A stretch of DNA of 64,000 nucleotides from Streptococcaceae bacterium. Lineage in GTDB: Bacteria; Bacillota; Bacilli; Lactobacillales; Streptococcaceae. Below the pieces are notes generated by a model that was given only the letters and a program-made list of their open reading frames with translations, ran no database searches and was not told where the DNA came from. The stretch spans positions 1 through 64,000 of the forward strand of contig JAKVKP010000004.1 in the NCBI GenBank assembly GCA_022484805.1, given 5' to 3'. Positions 1 through 6,665 of the stretch are shown piece after piece; position 1 is the first letter of the stretch; each line of letters opens with the position of its first letter. Made by a program: the position numbers and the translations under genes.

Positions 1-208
1 CATCCATTTTAAAATTCATAGAGTATTTTTTCTTCTTTTTTCTTCTTTCAATCCCTTTATAGCCAAACTTTTTATACTGACGTACCCATTGTTCAACCAA
101 TGACTTATTTGGTATTCCAAAACGTTTTGCTATGGTTCTATACCCTCCTTTTCCATCTATGTACGCTTGTACTACTTGAAATTTAAACTCTGCATCATAT
201 TTTGCCAT
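1..208 (-). CDS. IS3-family transposase OrfA, N-terminal 69 residues (partial)
   Basis: The reverse strand from an ATG at 208 encodes MAKYDAEFKFQVVQAY..., a helix-turn-helix of the IS150/IS3 OrfA type: a charged first helix, GGYRTIAKRFGIP as the helix-turn-helix, then the conserved VEQWVRQYKKFGYKGI stretch and a lysine-rich segment. OrfA binds the terminal repeats; the DDE catalytic part is normally made by a frameshift into OrfB, which would lie left of the window. The frame is intact as far as it can be seen, so the element may be complete. Confidence 0.8.
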   Translation of the reverse strand, partial: MAKYDAEFKFQVVQAYIDGKGGYRTIAKRFGIPNKSLVEQWVRQYKKFGYKGIERRKKKKKYSMNFKMD

Positions 209-216
209 ATGAAAAA

Positions 217-251
217 CCCCATAAGTTAGATTTTTGGTCTAACTTATGGGG
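217..251. repeat. 14-bp perfect palindrome inside the IS end
   Basis: CCCCATAAGTTAGA (217-230), a 7-nt spacer, and its exact reverse complement TCTAACTTATGGGG (238-251). It sits between the IS terminus and the OrfA start, so a transcript entering from outside would fold it just ahead of the transposase start. It may shield the transposase from read-through, as terminal hairpins do in some IS elements; that role is inferred. Confidence 0.8.
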
Positions 252-319
252 TTCACAACAAAATATTTATCAGTCCAATTTTTTATAGAGCTATTTAGAA
301 TCGCTGGTGCATAGATCAA

Positions 320-721
320 TTAATGCTGTTTATTTCTTAATTTTTGATTAACTCGATCAAGCTCACGTTTCGAAAATATGATTAATACTAGCCAAACAAC
401 TGCGTAAACAATAATGAAAATAAGGAGAAAATGCAAGAAAATCAACCAGCTATCAATACCCATTATCAAATTAATCATAATCGCTGCTGTAATAAAAGTT
501 AAAATAAAGTGAATAACAAATGCTAATAAATAGCTTATTTTTTCATATTTAAATATTTTTGAATACAACCCAAATAGACCGCTCGCAAATAAAACAGTCA
601 AAAAATCCGAACGAGTAACCAGATAGCTATTCTCTTGCCCTAAAACAATTGCCAAGAAAAAAAAGCTACCAAAGCCAAAGCCAGTTATAATTGGTTGAAT
701 CAATTTTATCATTTTATTCAT
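320..721 (-). CDS. DUF3021 family membrane protein
   Basis: 133 residues with four predicted membrane helices (about residues 10-28, 40-53, 62-85 and 90-115) and a basic C-terminal tail. Length and layout match DUF3021 proteins, which are typically encoded directly after a LytTR-domain regulator and are thought to restrain it at the membrane. The start overlaps the end of the upstream LytTR gene by 8 nt, indicating translational coupling. With the ABC genes upstream it forms a four-gene operon (ATPase, permease, LytTR, DUF3021). No catalytic motif is visible. The family call comes from topology and gene neighbourhood. Confidence 0.75.
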   Translation of the reverse strand: MNKMIKLIQPIITGFGFGSFFFLAIVLGQENSYLVTRSDFLTVLFASGLFGLYSKIFKYEKISYLLAFVIHFILTFITAAIMINLIMGIDSWLIFLHFLLIFIIVYAVVWLVLIIFSKRELDRVNQKLRNKQH

Positions 722-1175
722 CGTCTAAAATCCTCTGCTTGATATTTTTCCAATACTTACGGCTAATATTAACGGTTACTTTTGTACTTAGAATGGCTTG
801 CATATTCCCTGAAAAACTGCTTTCTATTTTCATAATATAATTCATATTCACTAAAGTATTCCTTGAAACTCGAACAAACTGACTCTCTAGCAATTCATTC
901 TCAAGCTGACTTAATGTCTTACGAAGCACAAATTTTTCAGAAGCTAGGTGGATTGTCGTGTAGTCACCAAAAACCTCACACCAGATAATTTCACTTTTAG
1001 GAAATTTGTGAATTCTACCGTCCACTTGAACAATATAAATACCTAGCGTTTTATTATAATCTTCTAAATAGTCAAGCAAATGACTGACTGCAATGTTTTT
1101 TTCTTTTGCTTCAATTGTCACTTGAATTTGGGCTAAATTGGATCGTTCTTTGAAGAAAATTTTCAAGCCAAGCAC
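714..1175 (-). CDS. LytTR-domain DNA-binding regulator
   Basis: 153 residues with a LytTR DNA-binding domain over about residues 50-150: IWCEVFGDYTTIHL, then FVLRKTLSQLENELL and FVRVSRNTLVNMNYI, which are the typical strand and helix signatures. The N-terminal 45 residues are not a response-regulator receiver domain, so this is a stand-alone LytTR regulator of the kind paired with a membrane inhibitor. It lies between the ABC permease (16-nt gap) and the DUF3021 gene (8-nt overlap). Two 13-bp repeats 21 bp apart ahead of the first gene of the operon are a plausible binding site, implying autoregulation. Confidence 0.88.
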   Translation of the reverse strand: MLGLKIFFKERSNLAQIQVTIEAKEKNIAVSHLLDYLEDYNKTLGIYIVQVDGRIHKFPKSEIIWCEVFGDYTTIHLASEKFVLRKTLSQLENELLESQFVRVSRNTLVNMNYIMKIESSFSGNMQAILSTKVTVNISRKYWKNIKQRILDDE

Positions 1176-1191
1176 TCCCTCTAAACTGAAT

Positions 1192-2046
1192 TTATGCTAA
1201 GGTAACCCGTAATATCTTACGACTTAATAATCCTATAATGACTAAAGAAATTAAAATCGTCAAGCCCAAGAAGATTAATTCAAATTGAGCGGTTGATAAT
1301 TGATTATGCCAAAGATAACCAACACCTAAGCTTTTTTTCAGTGCTTCACTTTCAGCTGATGAAAAATCATTCAAAATCGGCGCCATTAATGTCCGCCGAA
1401 AGCTGGATGAGGCATACGACATTGGAAAAATTTTAATAATGGTTAAGGCAGTACCACTAAAATTACCAACAGGAATATAGGCGGTGCATAAAAAACCAGA
1501 TAATGCACCAAAAATATTACCTAACGTTCTCAAAGTTTCTTCATTTTTAACAAATGATAAAAGCACTAGATTAAATGAAGTTGCCGTCAAAGCACTTAAA
1601 ACCATTAAAATGACTACCTTAATAATTAAATCTGTGGATAACATTAATGTTTCTTGTTTCGCAAAATAAGCTAGGCAAATTACAAAAACAGCAATCTGCA
1701 TCATAATTGAGATAATTACGGCACTAAGAAAATAGCCTACTAGCAAAGCGAACGGGGTTGTATCTGTAATTGAAAAATCCATAAACTTATTTTGTGCCTT
1801 ATCACGAATCATTTGACCTAGAATTGAAAGGGAGGTGGTTAATGCAGTCACTGATAAGATACCTCCTAGTAGCCACATATCAATTAATAATGCACCATTT
1901 TTTAATTGTTCAACTTGAGAAATCGTATTTTTTCTCAAAAAAAGGACATAGAGGCCAAAGACAATAAGTGAACCAAGTAGTGAAAATAGGACATTAGTTC
2001 GATTATTGAAATATATTTTACAATTTCGCTTAACGATTGCTATCAT
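1192..2046 (-). CDS. ABC-2 type transporter permease
   Basis: 284-residue membrane protein with six predicted helices: an N-terminal helix after MIAIVKRNCKIYFNNRTNVLF, a cluster in the middle and a last helix near residues 258-277. This is the layout of ABC-2 permeases such as drug or peptide exporters (DrrB-like). The start overlaps the end of the ATPase gene by 17 nt, so the two subunits are coupled. The substrate cannot be read from sequence; association with LytTR/DUF3021 suggests export of a toxic compound or an immunity role. Confidence 0.88.
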   Translation of the reverse strand: MIAIVKRNCKIYFNNRTNVLFSLLGSLIVFGLYVLFLRKNTISQVEQLKNGALLIDMWLLGGILSVTALTTSLSILGQMIRDKAQNKFMDFSITDTTPFALLVGYFLSAVIISIMMQIAVFVICLAYFAKQETLMLSTDLIIKVVILMVLSALTATSFNLVLLSFVKNEETLRTLGNIFGALSGFLCTAYIPVGNFSGTALTIIKIFPMSYASSSFRRTLMAPILNDFSSAESEALKKSLGVGYLWHNQLSTAQFELIFLGLTILISLVIIGLLSRKILRVTLA

Positions 2047-2926
2047 GATTAAAATTCCTTCCTGTAACCTTTAAAAACACTTCATTCATATCAATAGGTT
2101 GATAAGTAAAATCAACGATGTTATGGCGCATTGTTTCAAATAAATCAAACATTTCCGTTATATTCACTACATTAATACCGATTCCACGTTCATCTTCTCC
2201 AACAATTTGCTTTGGGTCGATATTTAGCTTCAAATCTGCCCTGTCTTTAACTTTCAACCAAACAACTGGTGTACCATACTTGCGCTTTAGCGTCTCTGCA
2301 GTACCTGTCTCAAGTAATTGACCTTTTTCCAAAATGTAAACACTATCTGCATATTCTGCTTCCTCTAAATAATGGGTTGTTAATAAAATTCCAATATTTT
2401 CCGATGCTTTTAAATCATTCAGCAACTGCCAAATTTCTTTTCTTGACTGAGGATCCAAGCCAGTCGTTGGCTCATCTAAAAATAAAATTTCAGGTTGATT
2501 AATCAATGCTCTTGTGATATCAACCTTACGTCGCATACCTCCAGATAAACGACCGTATTTCTTTTTTGTGTACTCTAAAATTCCTGTCTTAGCGATTAAT
2601 TTATCTAAATATTCACGATTAATGTGACGATACATTTCAGCACGTAGTAGCAAATTCTCCATTACGGTCAAATCGTCATCCAAGACGCTATTTTGAAATA
2701 CCACACCAATTTTGATTGATGAATTAGTTGGCTTACCATTATATAAAATTTCACCAGAAGTTGGCTGCAGCGTTCCAGTTAACATCCTAATCGTTGTTGA
2801 TTTACCCGCACCGTTGGTTCCTAAATATGCAGTTAAATTACCTGTTTTTATTTGAATACTAAGCTGATTAACTGCAACCTGTTCACCATATTTTTTACTC
2901 AATTGTTTTGTTTCGATTATTGCCAT
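2030..2926 (-). CDS. ABC transporter ATP-binding protein (DrrA-like)
   Basis: About 298 residues. Walker A is GTNGAGKST, the Q-loop lies in VVFQNS, the signature is RLSGGMRRK and Walker B is ILFLDEPTTGLDP, followed by a TTHYLEEAE switch region: a complete ABC ATPase. The C-terminal ~80 residues are the usual extension of ABC-2-linked ATPases. The frame is open from a GTG at 2935, but GAGGTG lies directly before the ATG at 2926 with good spacing, so translation likely starts at MAIIETKQ. It is the first gene of the LytTR operon. Confidence 0.92.
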   Translation of the reverse strand: MAIIETKQLSKKYGEQVAVNQLSIQIKTGNLTAYLGTNGAGKSTTIRMLTGTLQPTSGEILYNGKPTNSSIKIGVVFQNSVLDDDLTVMENLLLRAEMYRHINREYLDKLIAKTGILEYTKKKYGRLSGGMRRKVDITRALINQPEILFLDEPTTGLDPQSRKEIWQLLNDLKASENIGILLTTHYLEEAEYADSVYILEKGQLLETGTAETLKRKYGTPVVWLKVKDRADLKLNIDPKQIVGEDERGIGINVVNITEMFDLFETMRHNIVDFTYQPIDMNEVFLKVTGRNFNHDSNR

Positions 2927-2977
2927 TTTTCTCACCTCACCTTCATCTTAACCATCTTTATAGCCAAATAAAGCATT

Positions 2978-3011
2978 CTACGATAAGTGGTTAAATATCT
3001 GCGATAAGTGG
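2978..3011. promoter_or_regulatory. Putative LytTR operator: two 13-bp direct repeats 21 bp apart
   Basis: CTACGATAAGTGG (2978-2990) and CTGCGATAAGTGG (2999-3011) differ at one position and are spaced exactly two helical turns, as expected for a dimeric LytTR regulator. They lie 50-85 bp upstream of the ATPase start. No other gene nearby would need them except the divergent tRNA, whose promoter starts 38 bp away. Confidence 0.65.
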
Positions 3012-3048
3012 AGGACAAATCAAAAATGTGAAATTCAATAAAATTATG

Positions 3049-3077
3049 TTGACAGCTACCTATTTTTTTATTAAATT
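3049..3077 (+). promoter_or_regulatory. tRNA-Thr promoter
   Basis: A consensus -35 TTGACA (3049-3054), a 17-bp spacer and a -10-like TAAATT (3072-3077), placed 10 bp before the mature tRNA 5' end. Confidence 0.55.
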
Positions 3078-3087
3078 TATATAGTAC

Positions 3088-3161
3088 GCCGCTTTAGCTC
3101 AGTTAGGTAGAGCACCACCATGGTAAGGTGGGGGTCGCCGGTTCAAGCCCGGCAAGTGGCT
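3088..3161 (+). tRNA. tRNA-Thr (anticodon GGT)
   Basis: A full cloverleaf can be folded: acceptor GCCGCTT/AAGTGGC with one G-T pair, D-stem GCTC/GAGC, anticodon stem CCACC/GGTGG with loop ATGGTAA (anticodon GGT, reading ACC and ACT) and T-stem GCCGG/CCGGC with loop TTCAAGC. CCA is not encoded. The 3' half of the acceptor stem is part of a 12-bp sequence repeated at 4560, which marks this tRNA as an integration target. Confidence 0.95.
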
Positions 3162-3212
3162 TAAATCAACAAAATAAACTTAAAAAAGATTTTAAAAACG
3201 CTTATTTATAGG
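3153..3212 (+). repeat. Attachment-site-like repeat, copy at tRNA 3' end
   Basis: CAAGTGGCTTAA (3153-3164), the 3' end of the tRNA-Thr, is repeated exactly at 4560-4571. A second identical block AACGCTTATTTA begins at 3197 here and at 4604 there, 44 bp from the first block in both copies. The conserved spacing shows the two regions derive from one tRNA 3' flank, as expected for attL/attR of an integrated element. Confidence 0.7.
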
Positions 3213-3219
3213 CGTTTTT
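3194..3219 (+). terminator. Intrinsic terminator after tRNA-Thr
   Basis: Stem AAAAACGC (3194-3201) with GCGTTTTT (3212-3219) and a 10-nt loop, running into a T-rich stretch. It lies 32 bp after the tRNA and would also work in the opposite direction for the DUF771-like gene. Confidence 0.7.
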
Positions 3220-3279
3220 TATTTTGATAAAGATAAGTTTTAAAATAAAAACGAACAAAAAACGAACAAGAGTTGAATA

Positions 3280-3621
3280 TCATTTAATCTCTCTAAACAC
3301 TTCTGCTAAATTTTCATCACACCATTTTCTAAACATTTCTCTATGTACCTTGTATCTCCCTCCACGTTCACTCACTGGAAAATCAATACAACCACCATTT
3401 TTCACATCAAGTTGTTTTCTATATTTTGGAACAATTAAAATATTTTCCCTAAACCATGCTTTTTTAAAAGGCAAGTTTTCCAAAGCTTCATCTAGAGTTA
3501 TCCAAATTGATTCTAATTTTAATTTCATGCTTTCAAATTCAACTCTATCAACTAAAATAAATTGTTCTGGAATAACATAATTTGCTGTAATTTGAATTTG
3601 TTGCTTTTCTACCATTTTCAT
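3280..3621 (-). CDS. Phage-type DUF771-like protein
   Basis: 113 residues. The order of segments (hydrophobic N-terminal strand, VDRVEFESMKLKLE, a helix-turn-helix-like WITLDEALENLPFKKAWFRENIL, then a lysine-rich region and HREMFRKWCDENL) resembles DUF771 proteins found in the early or replication region of lactococcal and streptococcal prophages. The function of the family is unknown; some resemble excisionase-like DNA-binding proteins. A strong ribosome binding site (GGAGG) precedes the ATG. It lies 53 bp after the toxin gene on the same strand within the remnant element. Confidence 0.55.
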   Translation of the reverse strand: MKMVEKQQIQITANYVIPEQFILVDRVEFESMKLKLESIWITLDEALENLPFKKAWFRENILIVPKYRKQLDVKNGGCIDFPVSERGGRYKVHREMFRKWCDENLAEVFREIK

Positions 3622-3674
3622 TTTTTACCTCCCCAAAAAAAATAAAGACAACTCCATTTCTAGAATTGTCTTAT

Positions 3675-4013
3675 CTATAATTGTCTATTTGCAATAAAAT
3701 CACGTAGTCTTTTTTCATCACGTTTTGTTAGACTACCAATAATTCTAATTTTTACATTATTATTTAATGGTATAACATTTATCGTATCAATCCATGATGG
3801 CTCACGCAATCCAGCATTTAACCAATCCACGATTTCAAAATAAAACTGTTTAATATAATCTGATTTTTGCTGATACTTTGTTGTGATTTTTAAAACTTTT
3901 AACGTTTCATTATCAAACCTCAATACATAAGCTGGGCGCCATTTTGAATCACTACCATCTTGGAAAGGAATTTCTGCAATGATAATCTCATGCTCTTGTA
4001 GATTACCAATCAT
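3675..4013 (-). CDS. PemK/MazF-family toxin
   Basis: 112 residues. The N-terminal pattern EHEIIIAEIPFQDGSDSKWRPAYVL is the typical MazF/PemK first strand and loop, with the RPA(Y/V)V signature, followed by an SH3-like barrel and a C-terminal helix RDEKRLRDFIANRQL. Members are ribosome-independent mRNA endoribonucleases neutralised by the co-transcribed antitoxin. Its start overlaps the antitoxin gene by 11 nt, so the pair is translationally coupled. The pairing with a RelB/DinJ-type rather than a MazE-type antitoxin is notable. Confidence 0.8.
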   Translation of the reverse strand: MIGNLQEHEIIIAEIPFQDGSDSKWRPAYVLRFDNETLKVLKITTKYQQKSDYIKQFYFEIVDWLNAGLREPSWIDTINVIPLNNNVKIRIIGSLTKRDEKRLRDFIANRQL

Positions 4014-4278
4014 CTAACAACTCCTTTACTTGTTCTGAATTATCCCAATCTATCTTTGCCACTGGAATTTTATCCGTTAATTTTTGTATCTCTTGACGGA
4101 TTGCTATTTGCTCTTTATCAATCACTTGTGGTGTAAAAGGTAACTTTTCTTCTGCTACAACACGTTTTAAAAACATATTTATTGCAGTTGTAGAGTTCAT
4201 CCCCATTTCAGATAAAACATAATCTGCACGTTGTTGCAGTTCTTCATCAATACGATATGTTTTTTGTACAGTTGTCAT
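4003..4278 (-). CDS. RelB/DinJ-family antitoxin
   Basis: 91 residues. The N-terminal half, TYRIDEELQQRADYVLSEMG with NSTTAINMFLKRVV, is a ribbon-helix-helix domain of the RelB/DinJ family: it binds the operator as a dimer. The C-terminal half (KIPVAKIDWDNSEQVKELLDDW) is the acidic toxin-binding segment. It is upstream of and overlaps the PemK-like toxin. A GTATAA/TTATAC inverted repeat 21 bp before the start is a likely autoregulatory operator. Confidence 0.82.
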   Translation of the reverse strand: MTTVQKTYRIDEELQQRADYVLSEMGMNSTTAINMFLKRVVAEEKLPFTPQVIDKEQIAIRQEIQKLTDKIPVAKIDWDNSEQVKELLDDW

Positions 4279-4298
4279 AAAACATCACCTCACTAATA

Positions 4299-4315
4299 GT
4301 ATAAATAAATTATAC
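4299..4315. promoter_or_regulatory. Putative autoregulatory operator of the toxin-antitoxin pair
   Basis: Inverted repeat GTATAA (4299-4304), 5-nt spacer, TTATAC (4310-4315), just upstream of the antitoxin start. Ribbon-helix-helix antitoxins usually bind such short palindromes over their own promoter. Further upstream, CTTATTTAC occurs twice 20 bp apart, which may add to the site. Confidence 0.45.
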
Positions 4316-4404
4316 GCTCATTTACCCTTATTTACAACTATTTAAACTTATTTACTCATCATGCTATTAAATTAAGAGAAAATAATTCGCTTGATATTTT
4401 TTTA

Positions 4405-4593
4405 TTATTTTCTTTCTTTTCTAACCTGCTCAGTTTCATCAAGCCAATCCTTAAATAATTCAGCACTGCGACCTGTTAAAAACTCCATTCGACCGTTTAT
4501 TTTCTCATCATAGTTTATTTCAGTCCAAGGTTGTTTACCACTAAAAATACTTAAATCGACAAGTGGCTTAACTAACTGTTTTTTAACGAACAA
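4405..4593 (-). CDS. Small ORF crossing the att-like repeat, unknown
   Basis: 62 residues, hydrophilic, ending in a charged helix (SAELFKDWLDETEQVRKERK). No family is recognised. The first ~13 codons lie within the tRNA-derived repeat, so the present start was created or altered by the integration event; the rest belongs to the inserted segment. No convincing ribosome binding site precedes it. It may be the 3' part of a longer element gene. Confidence 0.35.
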   Translation of the reverse strand: MFVKKQLVKPLVDLSIFSGKQPWTEINYDEKINGRMEFLTGRSAELFKDWLDETEQVRKERK

Positions 4594-4620
4594 AGTTTCA
4601 AGAAACGCTTATTTAATAGG
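4560..4620 (+). repeat. Attachment-site-like repeat, distal copy
   Basis: Second copy of the tRNA-Thr 3' flank: CAAGTGGCTTAA at 4560-4571 and AACGCTTATTTA from 4604, at the same 44-bp offset as the copy beginning at 3153. The intervening bases have diverged. No tRNA body precedes it here, which fits the far end of an element that recombined into the tRNA. Confidence 0.7.
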
Positions 4621-4626
4621 TTTCTT
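4600..4626 (+). terminator. Intrinsic terminator, probably the displaced tRNA terminator
   Basis: Stem AAGAAAC (4600-4606) with GTTTCTT (4620-4626) and a 13-nt loop, followed by a long T-rich tract. It occupies the same place relative to the distal att-like repeat as the current tRNA terminator does at 3194, so it is probably the original tRNA-Thr terminator. Confidence 0.65.
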
Positions 4627-4736
4627 CTTTTTTTCTTTACTAAACAGAACTAGTCTAAGAATAAGAGCTGTGTTAGTGCATATTTTATGTTTCTATCCAA
4701 CAAAGTATAATCTATTATCCTATTTGAGATAAATTC

Positions 4737-4772
4737 AAAACAGCCGAAAACGGATTTGTTCTCGACTGTTTT
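4737..4772. terminator. Bidirectional terminator-like hairpin
   Basis: AAAACAGCCGA (4737-4747) pairs with TCGACTGTTTT (4762-4772) with one mismatch; A and T runs on the outer arms make it usable in both directions. It would end the leftward immunity/toxin transcript that stops at 4841. The rest of 4627-4840 shows nothing else. Confidence 0.55.
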
Positions 4773-4840
4773 ATTGACACAAAAATTAAGATATGGCTAG
4801 AACTGATTTGTAATGTATATCAGGAAATTTTGCATCAAGA

Positions 4841-5251
4841 CTAATAATTTTTATTATAGTAATTAATAAATAATTCAAAATAATTTTTGACTTCATCAGG
4901 AAAATCGACCGAAGCACCCCATTTTATACTTTCATCATTTAAAATTCGATCTAAGCTCTCACCCTCTTGCTTACTCAATAAATAGCTAGAACCTTTTGAA
5001 ATCGGTATAAAAATATAAATACAACCATTACCACCAATACGGTACATTTGCGGCTTACCACTGCCACCAATCCCAACTTCGATCCCTTTTAGATTAGGTA
5101 AATCTACTATAAAGCTGAAATCAAAGCTATTAGAATCTTCTGTACATAAAATACCTCTGATTTCATAGGTATCACTAAAATAATAGTTTAATTTTTGAAT
5201 GATGGTTTGATAACCCTTGGATTTTTCAATTACTTCTATTCTGTCAATCAT
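4841..5251 (-). CDS. Immunity-like protein, copy 2 (unrecognised family)
   Basis: 136 residues, no signal peptide. It is clearly related to the N-terminal half of the neighbouring 248-residue protein: shared blocks include SKGYQ, the IRG.(L/F/I).C turn, SFDF, (V/L)DLP.L.GI..G.G.SG..QM(Y/F)R(I/L)GGNG and KWGASVD/TWGASVD followed by KNYF(E/D)LF. I do not recognise the family. Its place directly after a toxin-like C-terminal module, with an ATGA overlap, is typical for a cognate immunity protein, which is why I propose that role; no function is proven. Confidence 0.55.
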   Translation of the reverse strand: MIDRIEVIEKSKGYQTIIQKLNYYFSDTYEIRGILCTEDSNSFDFSFIVDLPNLKGIEVGIGGSGKPQMYRIGGNGCIYIFIPISKGSSYLLSKQEGESLDRILNDESIKWGASVDFPDEVKNYFELFINYYNKNY

Positions 5252-5994
5252 TTAACTGCCTCTCTTGATGTCCATATCCCATTTGATTCATGAAACTGGT
5301 AACCATGATCTAAAAGATAGAGATATTCTTGAAAATAAAAAGAAGATTTGGGTAGTGTTTTTGGATCTTGACCGTATTCGAATGCTTTATTTTTCGCAAT
5401 CTGTTTATCTAAAAAATTTTGATTGATTCGCCACATTTGTGCATTAATTAATGTAGGCGATTTTAGCCCTGAAGCTTTTAGCTGCTCCACAACGCCAAGC
5501 CAACCATCATTACCCATATTAAAGTAAGTATTATCTGTCCTCTGACTAGAATAATTTGTATTATTACGCTTATCTACAGGATTTAAATAATGTTCCTCAT
5601 AATAAGATTGGAATAAGTCAAAATAATTTTTAATAGACTCTGGACTATCCACAGAAGCACCCCAAGTCAAACGGTCATTCTTCAAAATCCAACCAAGACC
5701 TTCCCCTCTAATACCTGTAGGAAGAATGGAATTACCTGTATTGAAAGGAATTCCAACTTCGATCACTCCATTCCCACCAAGGCGAAACATTTGTCGAGGG
5801 CCACTTTGTCCTACTCCTATATCAATTCCTATTAATTTAGGTAGGTCTAAAATCATTCGAAAATCAAAACTGGTTGGATCAGTATTACAAATAAAGCCTC
5901 TTATAATAAAGTCTTTCCCAAAATATTCTTCTAGGACTGCCATCGTAACTTGATAGCCTTTTGATGCCTTTGCTCGTTCAATTTTTTTTAACAT
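5248..5994 (-). CDS. Fusion: immunity-like copy 1 plus toxin-like tail copy 2
   Basis: 248 residues in two parts. Residues 1-~135 match the 136-residue protein encoded next to it (immunity-like). Residues ~150-248 match the C-terminal module of the upstream gene: a Gly-Trp segment, INA.(L/M)WRINQNFLDKQIAK, then (K/F).(F/Y)..(E)YLYL..(K/H)GYQFHESNG(V/I)WTS. The linker is hydrophilic and Asn-rich. The frame runs back to a GTG at 6018, but AGGAGG lies 9 nt before the ATG at 5994, so that is the start, 5 nt after the upstream stop. An immunity-toxin fusion probably arose when a second toxin/immunity cassette recombined in and the stop was lost. Confidence 0.6.
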   Translation of the reverse strand: MLKKIERAKASKGYQVTMAVLEEYFGKDFIIRGFICNTDPTSFDFRMILDLPKLIGIDIGVGQSGPRQMFRLGGNGVIEVGIPFNTGNSILPTGIRGEGLGWILKNDRLTWGASVDSPESIKNYFDLFQSYYEEHYLNPVDKRNNTNYSSQRTDNTYFNMGNDGWLGVVEQLKASGLKSPTLINAQMWRINQNFLDKQIAKNKAFEYGQDPKTLPKSSFYFQEYLYLLDHGYQFHESNGIWTSREAVK

Positions 5995-5999
5995 AGTAT

Positions 6000-6665
6000 T
6001 TACCCTCCTGATGTCCACACACCATTTGATTCATGAAATTGATAACCCTTTTCTTTTAAATATAGATATTCTTTATAGGCGAATTTAGTTCTGTCTATAT
6101 CACTAGGATTTACAGTAAATTCAAATATCTTATCTTTTGCAATTTGTTTATCTAAAAAATTTTGATTAATTCGCCACAACTCTGCATTAATATCATCCTG
6201 GTTAGTGATTCCAGCTTCTATCAATTTATTAACAATATTATCCCATCCAGATTTTCCCATACTATAAAAAGTATTACCAGCCCTATAAGCAATTTGATCA
6301 TAAGAATCAACTGCTGTTTCACCAGTGTAAGGTCCTAACGTTACTGTTTGCGCATCTGGATTTAACTCAGCTAAACTTTCAAGGTTATTAACTGAAGGGT
6401 CAGTCAATGAATTATTTTCAACTTCAACTGCGTCGGTGAATGATTGACCTGCTCTGACACCCATTTGTTCTGCAGTATAAACAGGAATTTCTGCTGGACC
6501 TGTCGCCTGAACTTGTATTGGCTGTGATGCTAAATAAGTAATTGTTGGCGTACTAGGTGCAGTCACAAATATTTCTAAAACATCGTTTAAGCTCACCTCG
6601 GTAAGAGGGATTGAAAAAATTCCTTTATCATCGGATTTTCCCCGAGTTTCAACACCTTTATTCCC
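6000..6665 (-). pseudogene. 3' fragment of a surface protein with toxin-like C-terminal module, copy 1
   Basis: Open frame of about 221 codons from just inside a stop at 6666-6668 to 6002. The first part (GKSDDKGIFSIPL..., EIFVTAPSTPTI) resembles the end of a bacterial Ig-like/adhesin repeat, the middle is a Glu/Thr/Asn-rich stalk, and the last ~95 residues are a module repeated in the next gene (WRINQNFLDKQIAK, GYQFHESNGVWTSGG). A GTG at 6596 could start translation but has no clear ribosome binding site and no signal peptide, so this reads as the truncated end of a long secreted protein whose 5' part was lost by rearrangement. The family of the tail is not recognised. Confidence 0.55.

Larger units (their letters stand above)
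1..257 (-). mobile_element. IS3-family insertion sequence, one end (runs off window)
   Basis: The terminal part of an IS3-family (IS150-like group) element. It contains the start of an OrfA-type transposase reading leftwards out of the window and, outside it, a terminal sequence that on the minus strand begins near TGTGAACCCC. The outer boundary is placed at about 257 because IS3 elements usually end in TG...CA; no matching target-site duplication can be tested because the other end lies outside the window. A perfect 14-bp palindrome lies between the end and the gene. Confidence 0.75.
3162..4571. mobile_element. Remnant of an element integrated at tRNA-Thr
   Basis: About 1.4 kb between two copies of the tRNA 3' end. 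It carries a phage-type DUF771-like gene, a toxin-antitoxin pair and the body of a 62-residue orphan ORF, but no integrase, replication or structural gene. It is best read as what is left of a prophage or integrative island after deletion, possibly kept by the toxin-antitoxin pair. Boundaries follow the 12-bp repeat. Confidence 0.6.

Noticed and set aside
5726-5953. Plus-strand 75-codon ORF opposite the immunity-like domain
   Set aside because: Complementary to conserved blocks shared by both immunity copies, so it is a shadow of the minus-strand gene.
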